Source: Diploscapter coronatus (lineage: Eukaryota > Nematoda > Chromadorea > Rhabditida > Rhabditidae). From it: a stretch of 64,000 nucleotides of DNA. The stretch covers positions 78,515,201-78,579,200 of the forward strand of contig OZ038422.1 of assembly GCA_964036155.1 (NCBI GenBank), written 5' to 3'. Within the stretch, counting starts at the first letter, position 1; each line of letters starts with the position of its first letter. Below are positions 11,946-35,616 of the stretch, piece by piece. The notes under the pieces were generated by a model, which was given only the letters and a program-made list of their open reading frames with translations, was not told the origin of the DNA and did not search any database. The position numbers and the translations under genes were made by a program.

Positions 11946-14583
11946 CTGTGTATCTCTTGCCTAGCTCTACTTCCGATTCCTGCTCGTTTACCAGCTGAGC
12001 ACCAGCCTTAAATGTATTATGATCAAATACGGAGTTTCTGACTCTAAAATTCGATATTGTCAAAAATGATCAAATTTAAGGAAAGTAAAACGCGCTCAAG
12101 TCAAAATGGAGAGATCGAATCACCAGAAACATCATTATTGCAGTCGGATTAGAGCGCATTTTCTGATCTTTGACGATACCACTGATAAAATGGCAAATAA
12201 AATCGATAAAATGATGATAAAGATATGTCTCAGCGATAAGAACGCTGTTAGTCAATCAACAAATTCAACGAACTAAATAACGGGTCGATTCTTTTCTTTT
12301 CAATTTTCCTTTCGCAGGAAATTTTGTCAATCATAAATGAACTACGAGAAAAGTACGAAATCGCAATGACCTGACTAATCTGAATACATTAAACCCTAGA
12401 ATACTAATGATGATCATGAAATAGTGAGCAAATGCAGCATTATGAAAAATAGCACTATTTCAAGACTCAGCGAAATGCTTACATGATACGAGTCTCTAAA
12501 ATAATAATACAAATTGAGATAATTACGTAATTATGTCAATTACCACAAACTAATCAACAATCTATTTCGCTCGATTGATTTCATCTGAACACGAAATGGT
12601 AAAAAAAACTCATTTCTTTTAAATTTGATAATTTCAAAAGGAAAATCAATATAAATTATGCCACTACGTCATTTGCTCCCCTATAAAGAGTGATCACGCA
12701 TTTCTGAGGGAGTCGCAGCGAGTGCAAAAAGACAAGGGAGACAAATGATATAGTTATGGTCAATTTCGGTTTTTTTTCAAGAGAAGTGATCTTTTACTAT
12801 TTCGTTTCATTTACTTATCCCGCTTTGGAGAAAATTTGAGAAGCAATTTTTTCAAGAAGAAACCCCACGGCAAACACTCGAATTGCCTCTAGAATTAGCG
12901 CAGTCTGTCTATATGAGCTAATAGACTAGAACGCAAAATGAGAATGAAGAATGAAACGAAATATGAGCAAAGAGGTCGGGAAATAATTTCTGACAAAAAT
13001 ACAAAACAAACACAAGAAATTGCATAAATTATGGTCAATTTTTGAGAATTTTCAGTCAGTCAATGCTATGAAAATGTTTTAAGGAAAATACTCAAGTGTA
13101 GAAGTGTAGACTGATTCTATAGTTCGGGGAAAATAAAGTATAACGACCTCTGTGAACCCTTATCGTTAGTTCTAAGAAGCAGACTAAACGATCATCGGGC
13201 ATAGGCAAGAAGAGGATTGCAATACAAAAAGTAAAAGAGGCGCATTTCGTCTACTTTTCTTTTCCAATCACTATTTCCTTTTTCCTGCTGTCTTTTCTGC
13301 ATAGCCTTTCTCCTCTATCATTTTCATTTTCTCTTGCCTTCTCTCTGCCTACTTCTTGCCTTTTTCTTGCTGGAGCGATCAAAAATCCTCCCCTCCCCGT
13401 CCATTTTCAGCATCTCTTCCGCCTCTCATCAAACGTGTGCTGAAGAGCCACCTCTCGCTCAGCTGGCGCAGCCGTTTTGATAAAAAGCGATATGGAAATA
13501 ATGCGAAATGATGCAGGGAGAACTTTGAATGACCGGCTAGAGAAACGATAAAAGTAAAGCATTTTTGTAATATTTTTTTAAGTTCAGAAATATTGAAGCA
13601 TCTTCGTTTTTTCTAACAATAAGTCAAAACGTAGATGAGAAAATAAACTATCATCTTTTCCCGAGTCACGCTTTTATACAAACTGACAAAAATCTTGTGA
13701 ACCCTTAAAGTTAAAATTTCCTTATTTTTCGAAAATATGTTTGTGAATATTCCTCCGAAAATATGCTAAACTTTTTTCTCTATGCATATGAATCATTTCA
13801 CAGAAAGTGAGGCACATTCAAGAAACTTATGTTGATGAGATGAAATAATGGATCTTCCGTATAAAAATTCGCTTCCGTTGCAATTTTGCATCAAAAAATC
13901 ACCATTTGATCCGTGAACGGTCCAATTGTTTGATTTTATCTCTCAACTTTCGCACCAGCTGTCCCGATCCCTTATCACCGACCGAGCATCTTCTCCCCTT
14001 CATTTCTGATGAATGTTGTTCTTTTCGTTTTGTTTTTCTTTTCGAAATCATTCCGAATCTGTTTCAGATCAGATCAATTTTGGCTGCAAAACTTCACGCG
14101 CTCGCGCATTGTTTCCAGGTTTGTAAAAACAGACGAAACTTATTTCAGTCTGTTTTCATAGACCATTTTTCATCATATGATTTCCATAGGTTTGTTGTTA
14201 TTTGTTCGCATTTGGCAAGTTGCAAAGCCTTTTTTTAGAGTGTTTTGTAGTAAGTTTCGATTTTTACTTAAACATCGGTTGCAAAATTGCTCCTTTTCAA
14301 AGGTGATCTTTGAAGCGTCAATCAGAGAGGGGAAAATTGACCTTTTCAAGAATTTGGTTAAAAAATGACAGCTGAAAATTCCTGCATTGCGCTGACTAGA
14401 AAGTATTCACATTTTTAGATCTACCGAGAAAAGTCCGAGATAATTCAAATGAGTAAATCAAAAATCTAAGGGCTAATAAGAATGAAAATAAACATAACCG
14501 TAATTCCGCTGAGTAGGGCGTGGATTACTGTAATCACTGCAATTACTGTAATCCTGATTCTAGAGGATCTATCGTTTCTCCTT
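11946..14583. other. Intergenic, no gene seen
   Basis: This 2.6-kb spacer separates the OPA1 3' end from the WBP2-like start, both on the minus strand. It contains AT-rich DNA and a pyrimidine-rich stretch near 13230-13420. One open frame on the plus strand (13906-14238) has no family resemblance, no coding-like composition and no clean splice context, so I do not call it. One CTGTTTCA word sits at 14059-14066. The spacer is long enough to separate two transcription units. Confidence 0.6.
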
Positions 14584-25706
<11,123 letters not shown>

Positions 25707-26660
25707 CGCATCACCTAAAATACATTTATTATTCCATTCGAGTTTTCACAACAAAGCAATAATAAAAAATAACGAAATCACAGCGTTGAAAGCGGTTTTC
25801 AACAAAATACCGTATCCGGAAATAGAAAATTACAAGTCTGCTCTATTCTTGGGATACGGTATTTTACTTTTCGCCGATTTGAACATCCGTGACCAGACAT
25901 CGAGCTAAGAGTTTCTAGCGTTTCAGTGCAAGTTTTCAAGAGTAGGAGACGATCTATAGACATGCGCCCCGAGGACAATGCCAATTTTTTAAAGATTTTC
26001 CGAAAAATGGCATGAAATTAGAGAAAAAGGGAAAGAAAATTTGAATTTTGAAAAAAGAAATGTGAATGGTCCGACAATTAGCTAAGTGACAGGGTAAATT
26101 CTTAGCTCGACGTAAGTGAAAACCGTAAAAATCACTGGCGAAACGATGACTTAGAAAATCGCGAAGAAAAACGAGGAAAAAATGAAGGAAAAACTAGAAA
26201 ATATTATGAAAGGAGAAAAGAAATTCATTGAAGAATTTCTAGAAATAGAAATAAAAAATGAGATCAAATGAAGAAGTGGACAGAAACTGGTGGGGGGATT
26301 TGTGCGGATAAAGAATGAGGAAACGACCCTGGAGATATGAGCCTTGATAAAGCTGCTTGCGACATTAGGCAAACAAATTATATGTTTCAAGAAAGAAAAA
26401 TAGCGTGTCGAAATGAGAGAGGGGAAAAGACAGAAATTTCGTCTGATGAAAAATATCACAGAAAAGTCGCGCGCGCGCGCACCCTTTGAAAAGATGACTG
26501 ACACAAATTTGGCAATGAATTTTAAATAAAAAATGATAAACTTTAGAAATGACAGGGTAGAATATGAAATTCCAAATTTTCTAAAGGAAATATCATGATC
26601 TCAGGAATTAAAAAGACGAATTTCTGCAAAGAAAGACTGGTGATATAGAAAATAATCGGA
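25707..26660. other. Spacer between TMEM41B and OPA1 genes, no gene seen
   Basis: A 954-bp, purine-rich, AT-rich stretch on the plus strand, with a 12-base alternating GC run at about 26469-26480 and one ATGTTTCA site at 26382. The open frames here are low-complexity shadows of this purine bias. It holds the 3' UTR of the TMEM41B homologue and the 5' region of eat-3. Confidence 0.55.
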
Positions 26661-28254
26661 TTATTCGGCTTTGGCTTTTCGTTTGAAATAAATAGGCAGA
26701 AGGGAAATGACGGCGAAGAAAGTCAGCAGGAATATGGACTGCCAATTCCACACCACGTTCGTCTGCGTCATTTGCTCAAGAGTCACGCCCGCCTGAAATT
26801 CGTATTTTTCATTTCAAGGAAACACCCTATGTTCAACTCATTTGTTTTTTAACTAGAAGAAAATAAAACCGTTTCAAATAAGTTTCTCGTGATTTACAAG
26901 AAAAATGTTAAAGATCTTAGAACAATTTGTTGTTTCCAGAAACAAATATAAATTTATGAAAGCTATTTCTTAAAATGTGTACCTGAATGTAGAGGAAACT
27001 GGGCGGAGCGACACCCAGAAAAGTGCCCCAGAAGAACGGCGACAGAGGCACATCGAGAACGGGACTGAGGATGTTGATGGACCAGTTGGGCAGAATCGGG
27101 GTCACTCGCAGGAAGATTATGTAGTTCAGCAGGTGGTCGCGGTGAGCGGCCACTTGCGATTGCCAGTAGGCAATTCGATCGGGAAACCGTCTGAAAGCAT
27201 TAAAATACCGTTCTCTAGGACTGAACCATGTTCTTGTTTAATTCTGATTCTAGGTGAAAGGAGAAACAGATTCAGAATAAGCGTGCATTTTGAGGCTTCA
27301 ATTTGAAAGAAAACTGCAACTATTCTATGTTTCAAAATAACTCAAAATCAAAAGTCTCATAAAAGTCAAGAAAAATTTCTCAAGCAACTTAAAACTACGG
27401 GAATGTCTGGATTTTACAGGAAGAAACTCTACCGGATTACGAATTGCCTTCCAAAAAGATGGGAAAGAAGATAGCAAACAGCGGCACCGACTGCAGAGCA
27501 GGTGCAGACCAGGAGAATGGCGACGGGGAAGGGAAAGAGGTAGCCGGACAGAATCGTGAGGAAGATCGATCCGGGAATCGCGAACGATTGCAGCGTGATG
27601 TACACCGCGATCACTGCTAACAACACCGAGTAGAAATTGTCGTTCTTGTATCTGAAATTAAAGTTTTCTGCAAGATCGGGCGTTAACATTTTAGAAAAAG
27701 AAAATTCCGAAACTCACAAATGTCTAGATGTAACTTTTCTCACCAAATTCCGACCAATTTTCATTCTCTCCCAGGCTTATAATCCTGTCATTCATGGATT
27801 GCCAGGAAATTCGAACAACATTTTTCAATTAAAATACTTTTTTAAATGTCCTACTTAGATAATATTCTTCCGAGAACTTTGGCGTCTTCAATATTTCTAG
27901 GTAGTTTGAGTTGACTTCGATCGCTCTCGGACATTTCAGGAAAAGTTAGGAAAACGAGTAGCAGACAGGAAATGAATCCAGCGAATATCAGAGGTAGAAT
28001 GTACATGCGATTTGACTGCTGAAAAAGACATGATGTTTTCTTTAAAGTCAATAGAAATCATAACTTTAGAATAACAAAATCTTAAACTCTTTCTAGCATC
28101 TTATAGGCGCTTGGAAAAATAAACAAAAATTGTAAAACTGAAAATTGTAGACCTCTTGATTTTCGCCTTTCTGCCGAGACTCCGACTTCTCCGGCTGAAT
28201 TTCGTCCACCACTGCGTTCTTCCCATTTCGACTGCGAGCGGCTTTCGATGACAT
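26661..28254 (-). CDS. tmem-41: TMEM41B-like ER scramblase (VTT/DedA domain)
   Basis: This is a multi-pass ER membrane protein of the TMEM41/stasimon family. The family acts as a phospholipid scramblase in autophagosome and lipoprotein formation. Five exons. The ATG at 28252-28254, just after a TTTCCAG site, opens MSSKAARSRNGKNAVVDE, a hydrophilic N-terminal tail. Then come a first membrane helix (MYILPLIFAGFISCLLLVFL), NIEDAKVLGRILSKYK, and the VTT core: TLQSFAIPGSIFLTILSGYL (near 27590), SAVGAAVCYLLSHLFGR, and HLLNYIIFLRVTPILPNWSI (near 27110) with NILSPVLDVPLSPFFWGTF. These follow human TMEM41B nearly block for block. A last helix precedes KRKAKAE and TAA (26661-26663), a basic ER-type tail. 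It is divergently arranged with rab-39 across an 809-bp spacer. Confidence 0.93.
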
Positions 28255-28539
28255 CAATTGATCTGGAAATAGTCAAATAAAATGAAGTTTAAATATTTCA
28301 AAATCACAAAATTCATGATGATGAAATTATCTCGATCGAGAGAGTTTTTTTTCGATAACAATTTGCTCAAAGTCGGCAAAATAATCTAAATTTAATTTTA
28401 AAGTGCTGAAATAAGTCAAATCGATAAACTCTCGGGAAATCAAAGGGGAAAGGGTGGCGTCATTTTGAATTGTCGCGAATAAATAATGCGGCAGGTGGGA
28501 AAGCGAGGAGGAGAGACAGAGGAAAGGAGAGGCGCGACG

Positions 28540-28690
28540 CTGAGAGCAACGCACCCGCGAAACACCCACGAGTGGCGCGCGCCGTTCGCGGGTGCTTCGC
28601 AGGTGCCTCATGGATGGCTCGAAGGTGGCTCACGGGTGCTTTGCGAGTGCGAAAACGGCGCGCGCCACTCGTGGGTGCTCTGCTCTCAGT
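28540..28690. repeat. GC-rich inverted repeat in the tmem-41/rab-39 divergent spacer
   Basis: A 24-base perfect inverted repeat (28563-28586 against 28654-28677), extended imperfectly outward to about 28540 and 28690 by ctgagagcA-type ends. It encloses a 67-base loop with further GGGTGCTT-like repeats. It is strongly GC-rich in AT-rich surroundings. It may be a small foldback element or a structured regulatory segment between two divergent genes. Confidence 0.8.
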
Positions 28691-29063
28691 GGTATTCGAT
28701 CCGATTGCCCTGCACTTACAAGCAAAGTAACGAGACCAGCTGGACAAAAACCCTGTAAAAGTGGCGTATTTCCATCATTAAGTCACTCGCGCAATTCACA
28801 TGTTCATACTTGGCCGAGCACTCGCCAATTATTTGCATCATCTGGTTATAAGAAACTTGCGAAATTCTCGAAAAATTGCCTCTTTTCTTGTTCACTCGTT
28901 AAATCACAGGGTTGCTGGGGAGTATCGATTTGTTTCTTTGAATCTCCCTCTTCTAGATACCCGTAAAATCTTTATCACGTGCTAAAAGATATAGCAAAAA
29001 ATCAGATTATCATATTTACCTATCTAGTTTTTTTAGTAAAGTGGCTAAGTTCCAGAAACCCTG

Positions 29064-29975
29064 ATGGAATTCAACACGATAGGCGACTCATTTGGCCCTC
29101 TTTTCCACTACCAGTACCGATTCATAGTGATCGGGGACTCGACCGTGGGAAAGTCCAGTCTGCTCAAGTACTTCACCGAGGGAAAACGGGCTGAGATCAG
29201 TGACCCCACAGTTGGAGTCGACTTCTATGCTAGGATGATCGAATTGAAGCCGGGATTTCGGGTGAAACTGCAACTCTGGGATACAGCCGGCCAGGAGAAA
29301 TTCAGGTAAACAAGCGACTTTTTTTTGTAAAGTGTTCTATCGTTCATTTAGAATCCGTTGAAATTTTAAAGATTTTCGAAACAAAAACAACATTTAGATC
29401 GATAACCCGATCCTACTACCGCAATTCCGCGGGCGTTATGGTAATATACGACATAACGAATCGGTCGAGCTTCGAGCATGCCGCGAGTTGGATAAATGAG
29501 GCGGAGGCCAATATGGGAGGATCTAATCCTTCAAAATGCGTATTTCTTCTGGTCGGGCATAAATCCGACTGTGGAGATAAACGACAGGTAAATATCACTC
29601 TTATTTAACAAGTTTTTTTTTGTTTCTTTCCTCAAAAGATTCATTTAGGTGGATTATGAAGAAGGCGAATATCTCGCGAAATACAACAAGATGAAATTCA
29701 TCGAGACCAGCGCTATCACTGGAGACAATATTGACGACGCTTTTCTAATTCTAGCTCAGGAGGTAAATTTTCTTCAATTTCTAAAACCTTTAAAGAATGT
29801 CGTCTATCGCAAAAATCATCAAAAAGCTTAGGTCTATTCCCGCATCCAAAACGGCGATTTGCGACCTACAGATGGTTGGGAAGGGATAAAGAGCGGTCTG
29901 ATGCGGAGTCAGTCGATAACGTTGTCCACGGATGGATACGATTCGCCCAGGGATAACGGAGGATGCAATTGCTGA
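29064..29975 (+). CDS. rab-39: RAB39 small GTPase
   Basis: This is a Rab-family GTPase of the RAB39 branch, a regulator of late endosome, phagosome and autophagy traffic. Four exons: 29064-29305, 29398-29587, 29649-29762 and 29832-29975, joined in frame. The effector and nucleotide motifs are intact: P-loop GDSTVGKSS, switch I DPTVGVDF, switch II WDTAGQEKFRSITRSYYR, the HKSD variant of NKxD (as in RAB39, which has HKCD), and ETSA. RAB39-like DGWEGIKSGL precedes the tail. The protein ends CNC before TGA, a CxC prenylation signal. The ATG follows an aagttccag acceptor-like site by 8 nt. It is divergent from tmem-41. Confidence 0.95.
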
Positions 29976-30027
29976 TTTTTTTATTTTCAAAATTATCCTT
30001 CTTTTTCTTAAAACTAACAAGAGAAAT

Positions 30028-30054
30028 GTCTGACCTAAAGTCTTTAGGTCAGAC
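30028..30054. repeat. Perfect 13-bp hairpin just after rab-39
   Basis: GTCTGACCTAAAG, a single T, then its exact reverse complement. It starts 53 bases after the rab-39 stop, within the probable 3' UTR. It could fold in RNA as a near loop-less hairpin or be a protein-binding palindrome. No function is established. Confidence 0.75.
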
Positions 30055-31784
30055 AGACACTTCCTTTGTGAAATACGCCTCTTTCAAAATTCACCGGTTT
30101 ACGCAGGATTCTTGCAATTTCAAACGCACTCGAATTGTATCGTATCGATTCAAAATAATACTCATGGAACTGTACAATATGTCTTTTCTACAAAAATTCA
30201 GAATCATCGGATTAACACTTTCAAAAATTCGAAAATCAAACAGAAAAGAAGAAAATAACACTGTATCAATCAAATTCGATGGTTCCGAGTTTCTTCCTCC
30301 TAGAAATTAGATATCTAGATCTCTTAGTTTTTTCCTCTTGGACCAAATTCGCACAATTCACCTTGTCACTGGGCATAGATTCGTTTCAGTCTTCCTACGG
30401 GTTTGAAGCTGTTTTTTTTCAGAAATTCGATTTCTTGTCAGGACACTATTATTTGAATGCTTTTTTAGGATTTTCTAGTCGACTTCCTTATGAATCTACT
30501 CGAAATTATAATAACGGCATCTTCTAAAACCGCAGTAATTAAAAATAGTGAATGAAATCATTTTGCAAATTCTTTGTGGCTTCTGGAAAACTTTCATATA
30601 AATTTCGCTCACATTTGTCGCTGTATTCTTGGAATGTCTCGTTTCGTTCTGAACCTTCAGATTTTCGTCGCTTTCTCAGACACAGTCGACGTAACTTTCA
30701 TGCTTCTCTGCAAATTTGAAAAAAATGGACCTCTGAATTATTTTCAGGGATGAAGCATTTGGCAATGCATTAGAAATAAGCATTTAGAGTGATTTCACAA
30801 CACATGTGTGCAGGTTAATGAAAATGAAAATCGCATAATTTTCAATGCAATTCGTGAATTTATTGTCACTTCAAAACGAATCTGTAAATAAAATAAAATT
30901 TTCTGATTGAAACTACGAATGTTCGTCAAAGATTAAATATTTTGGTTACGAACACCTTTCTTCCAAAATTAAAATACCGTTTGGGAGAAAAGTACTCGCA
31001 ACTGAGTCTCTACTTTACAGCCTATCACAGACAATTATATGAATGCTTGATAAAATGTTTTGAGAATTTAGAAAACACCTGAATCATAAAAATACGTTAG
31101 TCAAGCTTCTGATTGCTATTTATATTTTAGCCTAGCATTTGAGAATATGATTCAGGAGTTCTTTCAAAGCCTGAATAATGATAAAATCGGGATTGATGAA
31201 AAAGACGAGCATGATAAGGAAAGAATATACCGGCTTAAAGTGCACATAGAAAATTTTAAAACAACAAAATAAAAATGATTCACCAGAGATAATTTGATGA
31301 ATAGAAACTCGCACGGGGGATAAAATTACAGGATTTTGAGACTGCGACTAATTTGGATTTAGATACTAGGAATATTCGGAATTGGGAAGATTTAAAAATT
31401 AAACACGATTTTAATGTAAGCACCGCTTATAGTTTCGTGCAGTTTATAGAGTGTACAGGATTTTTATTATTTTTTTAATTTTGAAATATATCTCAATGAC
31501 TGAGTGAAAAGAATTTTATAAACTGCACCATAATTCATTTTAGTCCTTGTTTTTCTAACCACTTGAACTAGTCAGTCGGGCAATAAATATGCGCAATACT
31601 TCACCTTTCTTCAAATATTTTCTTGGAAATTTTGCTGGAATAGAGGAACGAAGGAAGTTTCAAGCAAAACTCACAAAATACAATACCCATTTGTGTGGTT
31701 TACAGAAAGAAAGTGTTTTTATAGCTGGACTCGGCCCAAACATGTGCATCGACAAGAACCTTACACAGTAGTCTTTCCTTTCAC
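30055..31784. other. Intergenic, no gene seen
   Basis: About 1.7 kb of AT-rich DNA between the convergent 3' ends of rab-39 and wdfy-2. The open frames present (for example 30279-30527) lack family resemblance and splice context. I see no clear transposon ends here. Confidence 0.6.
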
Positions 31785-34650
31785 TTAATGGCCGGATCGC
31801 GCACTCGCCAGCAGTTCCTTCACGTCCCAAATCATAATCGTCCGATTCGCTCCAACAGTCACCAGCTTCCCCAGTGTCTCCTGAAATTCACAAGATTCGT
31901 GTGATAAATTTCAGTTTTTTTTGGAATACCTGAAGATGCATAGCATTAACGCCAGTGCGAATCTCGTGCTGAAGAGCCAGAGCGGTCAGACTGAAAGTAA
32001 ATATTTCAAAAACTACATGTATGTGTGTGTTTAAAATTGGATTTTTTCTTCTCGAAGTTTACAGATTTCTTTCTTTGAAAAGAGAAAAAAAAAACTAGAT
32101 CTTTAGCCTGACTAATAAATAGTTCTCACTTGAAATGAGTGGGATTCTGGGACATTTTGTCGTGACAAGTGATGCAGATTCTGACAGGCAGCTCGTATCC
32201 CATTGGGGGGTAGACCGTGTAGTGATTGCAGCACGAGCCGCACACCGCTGCTCCGCATGTGCGGCAGTGGTGCTGACGGAGACCGACTACCTGTCAAATT
32301 AAAGTTCATTATTTGGTTAGAAAATATATGTAAAATTCAAACACATCAAGAAATATTTTTTTGAAAAATAGCAAATTTTTAAGAGAGTAATGAAAAATTG
32401 ATTGTTTTTTAAGCTACAGTAGCTATCAAAGGCCTAGAACTATTACGATTATGAATGCAGCCTAGTAGGCTCAATAATTGTGGACCAATTTGGATGAAAA
32501 TTTGCACGCATATTTTTCTTACTGAACTGTAAATTGTTCCAGGTTTAATTTAAAAAAAAAAAAAAAACTGTTTCACACTAGTTGATCATATCAGAATATC
32601 AAAATGTCAGAATGCACCCACAATCACAATTATTCAAAACGTTCAATCGTCTTCAGATAAACTACCTTTCTCTGCCACATGGCCGACACATTCCAGAAGA
32701 AGGGCGCATTGCACAACTGGCACTGATCGGATGTCTTCCAGGGCGGGGTCTCGACCCTCTTCACGGACATGTCCCAGCACACCAGACGGCCTGCATCGTC
32801 TGCGGAGAAGAGACGTTGGGAGGCCTGTTGCAGACTGGTGATCTTCGTGGAATGAGCACTCAAAATGTAAATTGTGTATTCTGTTAAAAGTCAGAAAGTG
32901 CCTACTTGAGCTCATAAGCCTCGCCTTTCTTGCCCCCGATGTCCCACATGATGACGAGGTTGTCGTGGCTGCCAGAGAACAGAATCTGATGCACGCGGTC
33001 CCAGGCCAGGGACGAAATCGAATCTGGAAGAGCAGTTTATAAAATTGGAAACAATTTTTTAAGGTGATCATTTTGGATTCTAAACAAGTCATTATTCGGT
33101 GCTTTGAGATAAATGAAATTGGACATACGAGCATTTTTGAAACTACCTCAAAAATTAATCAGCATTTATTCGTCGTATCAAAACTGAAACCTACTAGTGT
33201 GAGCGCTGAGTTTGCTGACGAGTTGAGCGGCGTTTCCGACGAGTCGCAGAACGAGCACATGACCAGCGTGGTCGCCCACGAAGATGAATGGCAGGTCCAC
33301 GACAAGGGCCGTGCAGCTACTGTCGCAGTGATATGCGCCTCAAATTGGAATATCGTAATCCAGTTGAGTTTAAAATCTACATTTCTATCAGGGCTGTACG
33401 TTACATAACGATTTCTCTCAAAATTTTCGATATGGAAAATATCACAAAATGCTTGTTATCAGTTACATTTCATAACGTACAGTCCTGATTTCCATACTCT
33501 GAAATACGACGTGTCGATAAAAGCGAAACTTCTAAGAGTTTCCAACTTAGTAATTTGGTGAAACTTATCGAAAAACGCCTTTAAAACTACCTGTCTTGAC
33601 TCCAGTCTCAGAGCAGTGCCAAATCAGGGACTTGTCCTTCGAACAGGAGAACAGCAGTTCGGCAGTGACCGCCAAAGATAGGCCAGAAATGGGGCCTAAA
33701 ATAACAAAGGAATTTGGTTAGAAATGAATTGCACGATTCAATAAATTTCGGAAAAAAACAGAATTGTACCTACCTGCATGAACGGTCCACTTGCGGTGCT
33801 CGCTCATGCTGTTCAAGTCGTCGGCCACATGGAACTCGTAGACATGACCGTTGAGCAAACCGACAAGAAGTCTGAAAACAGTATCGAAAAATAGTAGGAT
33901 TCACAGAAAGTCAGTTTATTTTTTTATTCTTACCTGTTAGTCTCCTCGCTGTAGAGGATGCGAGTAGCCGCCACGGGCATGAAATGGTGGATGGATGGCC
34001 AAAACTGACCATTGTCTCTGAAAATTTCTCGTATCGGTCAAATTAAATGTTCGAGTGTTGAAGAATAGAGAGAAAAGTTGTGGTAAGCAAAATTGAGTCA
34101 CTCTTTCCACTATCTCCCGCTGATTTTATCATTGTATTCCTTTTTGCGCATAGTTTATACGCGCATTTCTCGCAAGGCATTTCTTTACTTTTTTCAATTC
34201 ACGAACCTTCACTTAGTTTGGCCGATACAATAAGCAAAGATAAAATTTATCAATTTCACAGAAAATATATTCGGATATTTTTCGTCAAATTTTCACCTCT
34301 TCAAATACAGCCGAATGGATCTGTCGTCGCTGGTCGTCCAAACGCCCTCCTCACGGGCCAGAAGAATCACGTCGTTCACACGCGCCAAGTGGCCGTCGAT
34401 CTTCCCGAGCAAAGCTGGAAAGAAATCAGTTTATTCTTTTCTGGTAATACTAAAACTAAATTTTCTTCAGAAAAGTTAGGTATTTCTGCAAGTATTTACG
34501 AAAATATTTGCAATTTTTAAATAATCTTTGAGAAAGTTAGTTGCATCAATTTTCCAAATCCATCGTCGACTTACTCGGTTTGATGTCAGCACCGAAGCAG
34601 TTGCCGTGCGACGTGCCTGCGGAGCTGTTCGAGTTGATCACGGCCGACAT
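31785..34650 (-). CDS. wdfy-2: WDFY2-like WD40-FYVE endosomal protein
   Basis: This is an early-endosome adaptor with WD40 blades and a PI3P-binding FYVE zinc finger inserted before the last blade. About nine exons. The ATG at 34648-34650 opens [17 protein letters not shown], after a TTTTCAG site. WD blades include [20 protein letters not shown] (near 34340), [17 protein letters not shown] (near 33850), [31 protein letters not shown] (near 33260), and [20 protein letters not shown] (near 32960). The FYVE domain shows [24 protein letters not shown] (near 32250) and ICITCH, so the zinc ligands and the basic R(R/K)HHCR-type motif are present. A final blade ([14 protein letters not shown]) precedes TAA at 31785-31787. 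Order and spacing follow human WDFY2. One intron carries a hAT-type MITE. Confidence 0.94.
33389..33487. mobile_element. hAT-type MITE in a wdfy-2 intron
   Basis: A 99-bp element beginning CAGGGCTGTACGTTA and ending with an imperfect inverted copy (TAACGTACAGTCCTG). It is flanked by an 8-bp direct repeat with one mismatch: ATTTCTAT (33381-33388) and ATTTCCAT (33488-33495). Eight-base target duplications and CAGGG-type ends are typical of the hAT superfamily. It is too short to encode anything. Confidence 0.72.
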
Positions 34651-35616
34651 CAAGAATAACTGAAAATAACTTTTTTAGAGGATTAAATTTTTAAATCTAC
34701 GGCCTGCAAGCGGTGCAGAGCTGAGTTTTTTTAGCTTCTCTAATAAAAACTATTTTTCTTCTTGCAATTCCGTTTTTCGTCTAAGGATTTTTGACGAATA
34801 TTTTTTTCAAAACTGAATGAAAAATGTTCGAGAAAGATAATCCTCCGAGTTCATTCGCTTCTTTAAATGTCAGGATCCATGAGCCGTTCCGAACGAGAAT
34901 TTTCTCATTTCTGGATATTAAACGTACCTGTTATTTTCCTGTTCGTCAATATTCCAATCACTTTCCAGCCCTCAATTTGGTTAGTCGATTTATCGGACTG
35001 CAAAAGCAGGGTTAATTGATGAATTTTTATGAGTCACGCGACAAAATGTGGAGGAAACAAGTCGATGGAAAAGTAATGAAGAAGAAAGGTTTCTTGCTCG
35101 AACAAGGTGATTTTGTTCAGATATGATGAGGATAAATCACAAAATAAAAGGATGTTGCAAAGCAAAAAAGGAAAGATGAAAAGAAATCGGTCTATTTTGA
35201 GAAAAAGGATTTCAAAAGGGGCGGAAAAGTCGAAGGCAAAATGCAAAAGGTGGGCACGAATAGGGCAAGAAAAAGTCTGTGAAGGAAAATGGAAAACACA
35301 AATGGGTAGGAAGGAACCTAGTATTTTGAAGAGCATTCTATTCTTCAATAATATGTTATGTTTGCAATGCCAGGATAAACTTCAATATTCCCAAATACAA
35401 TCTTCCGATTTCAACTTCTTTCATTTTACAATTTATTCAGTTTCCCTGTCTGTAATGTTTATTGTTTTATTATCTCTGTAATTTTCGTTTTCGATATAGT
35501 TGTCTAACAACCGCGAAACATCAAGATATAGATGTGACGAATAGGATGAAAGACCATTCCAAGTTTGGTTTATAACATGTTTCGATATCTTGCGGTCTCC
35601 AAGCACCCAAGCAGAC
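34651..35616. other. Divergent spacer between wdfy-2 and msp
   Basis: About 970 bp holding the 5' regions of wdfy-2 (minus) and the major sperm protein gene (plus). Near the msp start are GATA-like words (ttatct at about 35469, gatatag at 35493, agatat at about 35524). GATA factors are known to drive C. elegans msp genes, so these are candidate sites. Open frames at 35034-35481 are low-complexity and not called. Confidence 0.45.

Noticed and set aside
13906..14238. 110-codon plus-strand frame between eat-3 and the WBP2-like gene
   Set aside because: Phe/Ser/Leu-rich translation from pyrimidine-rich DNA, no domain and no clear promoter or splice context.
28460..28966. Several Arg/Ala-rich frames on both strands near 28.5 kb
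   Set aside because: They are produced by the GC-rich inverted repeat; frames mirror each other across the hairpin.
34080..34520. 146-codon plus-strand frame
   Set aside because: It runs antisense through a wdfy-2 exon (34320-34420) and its introns.
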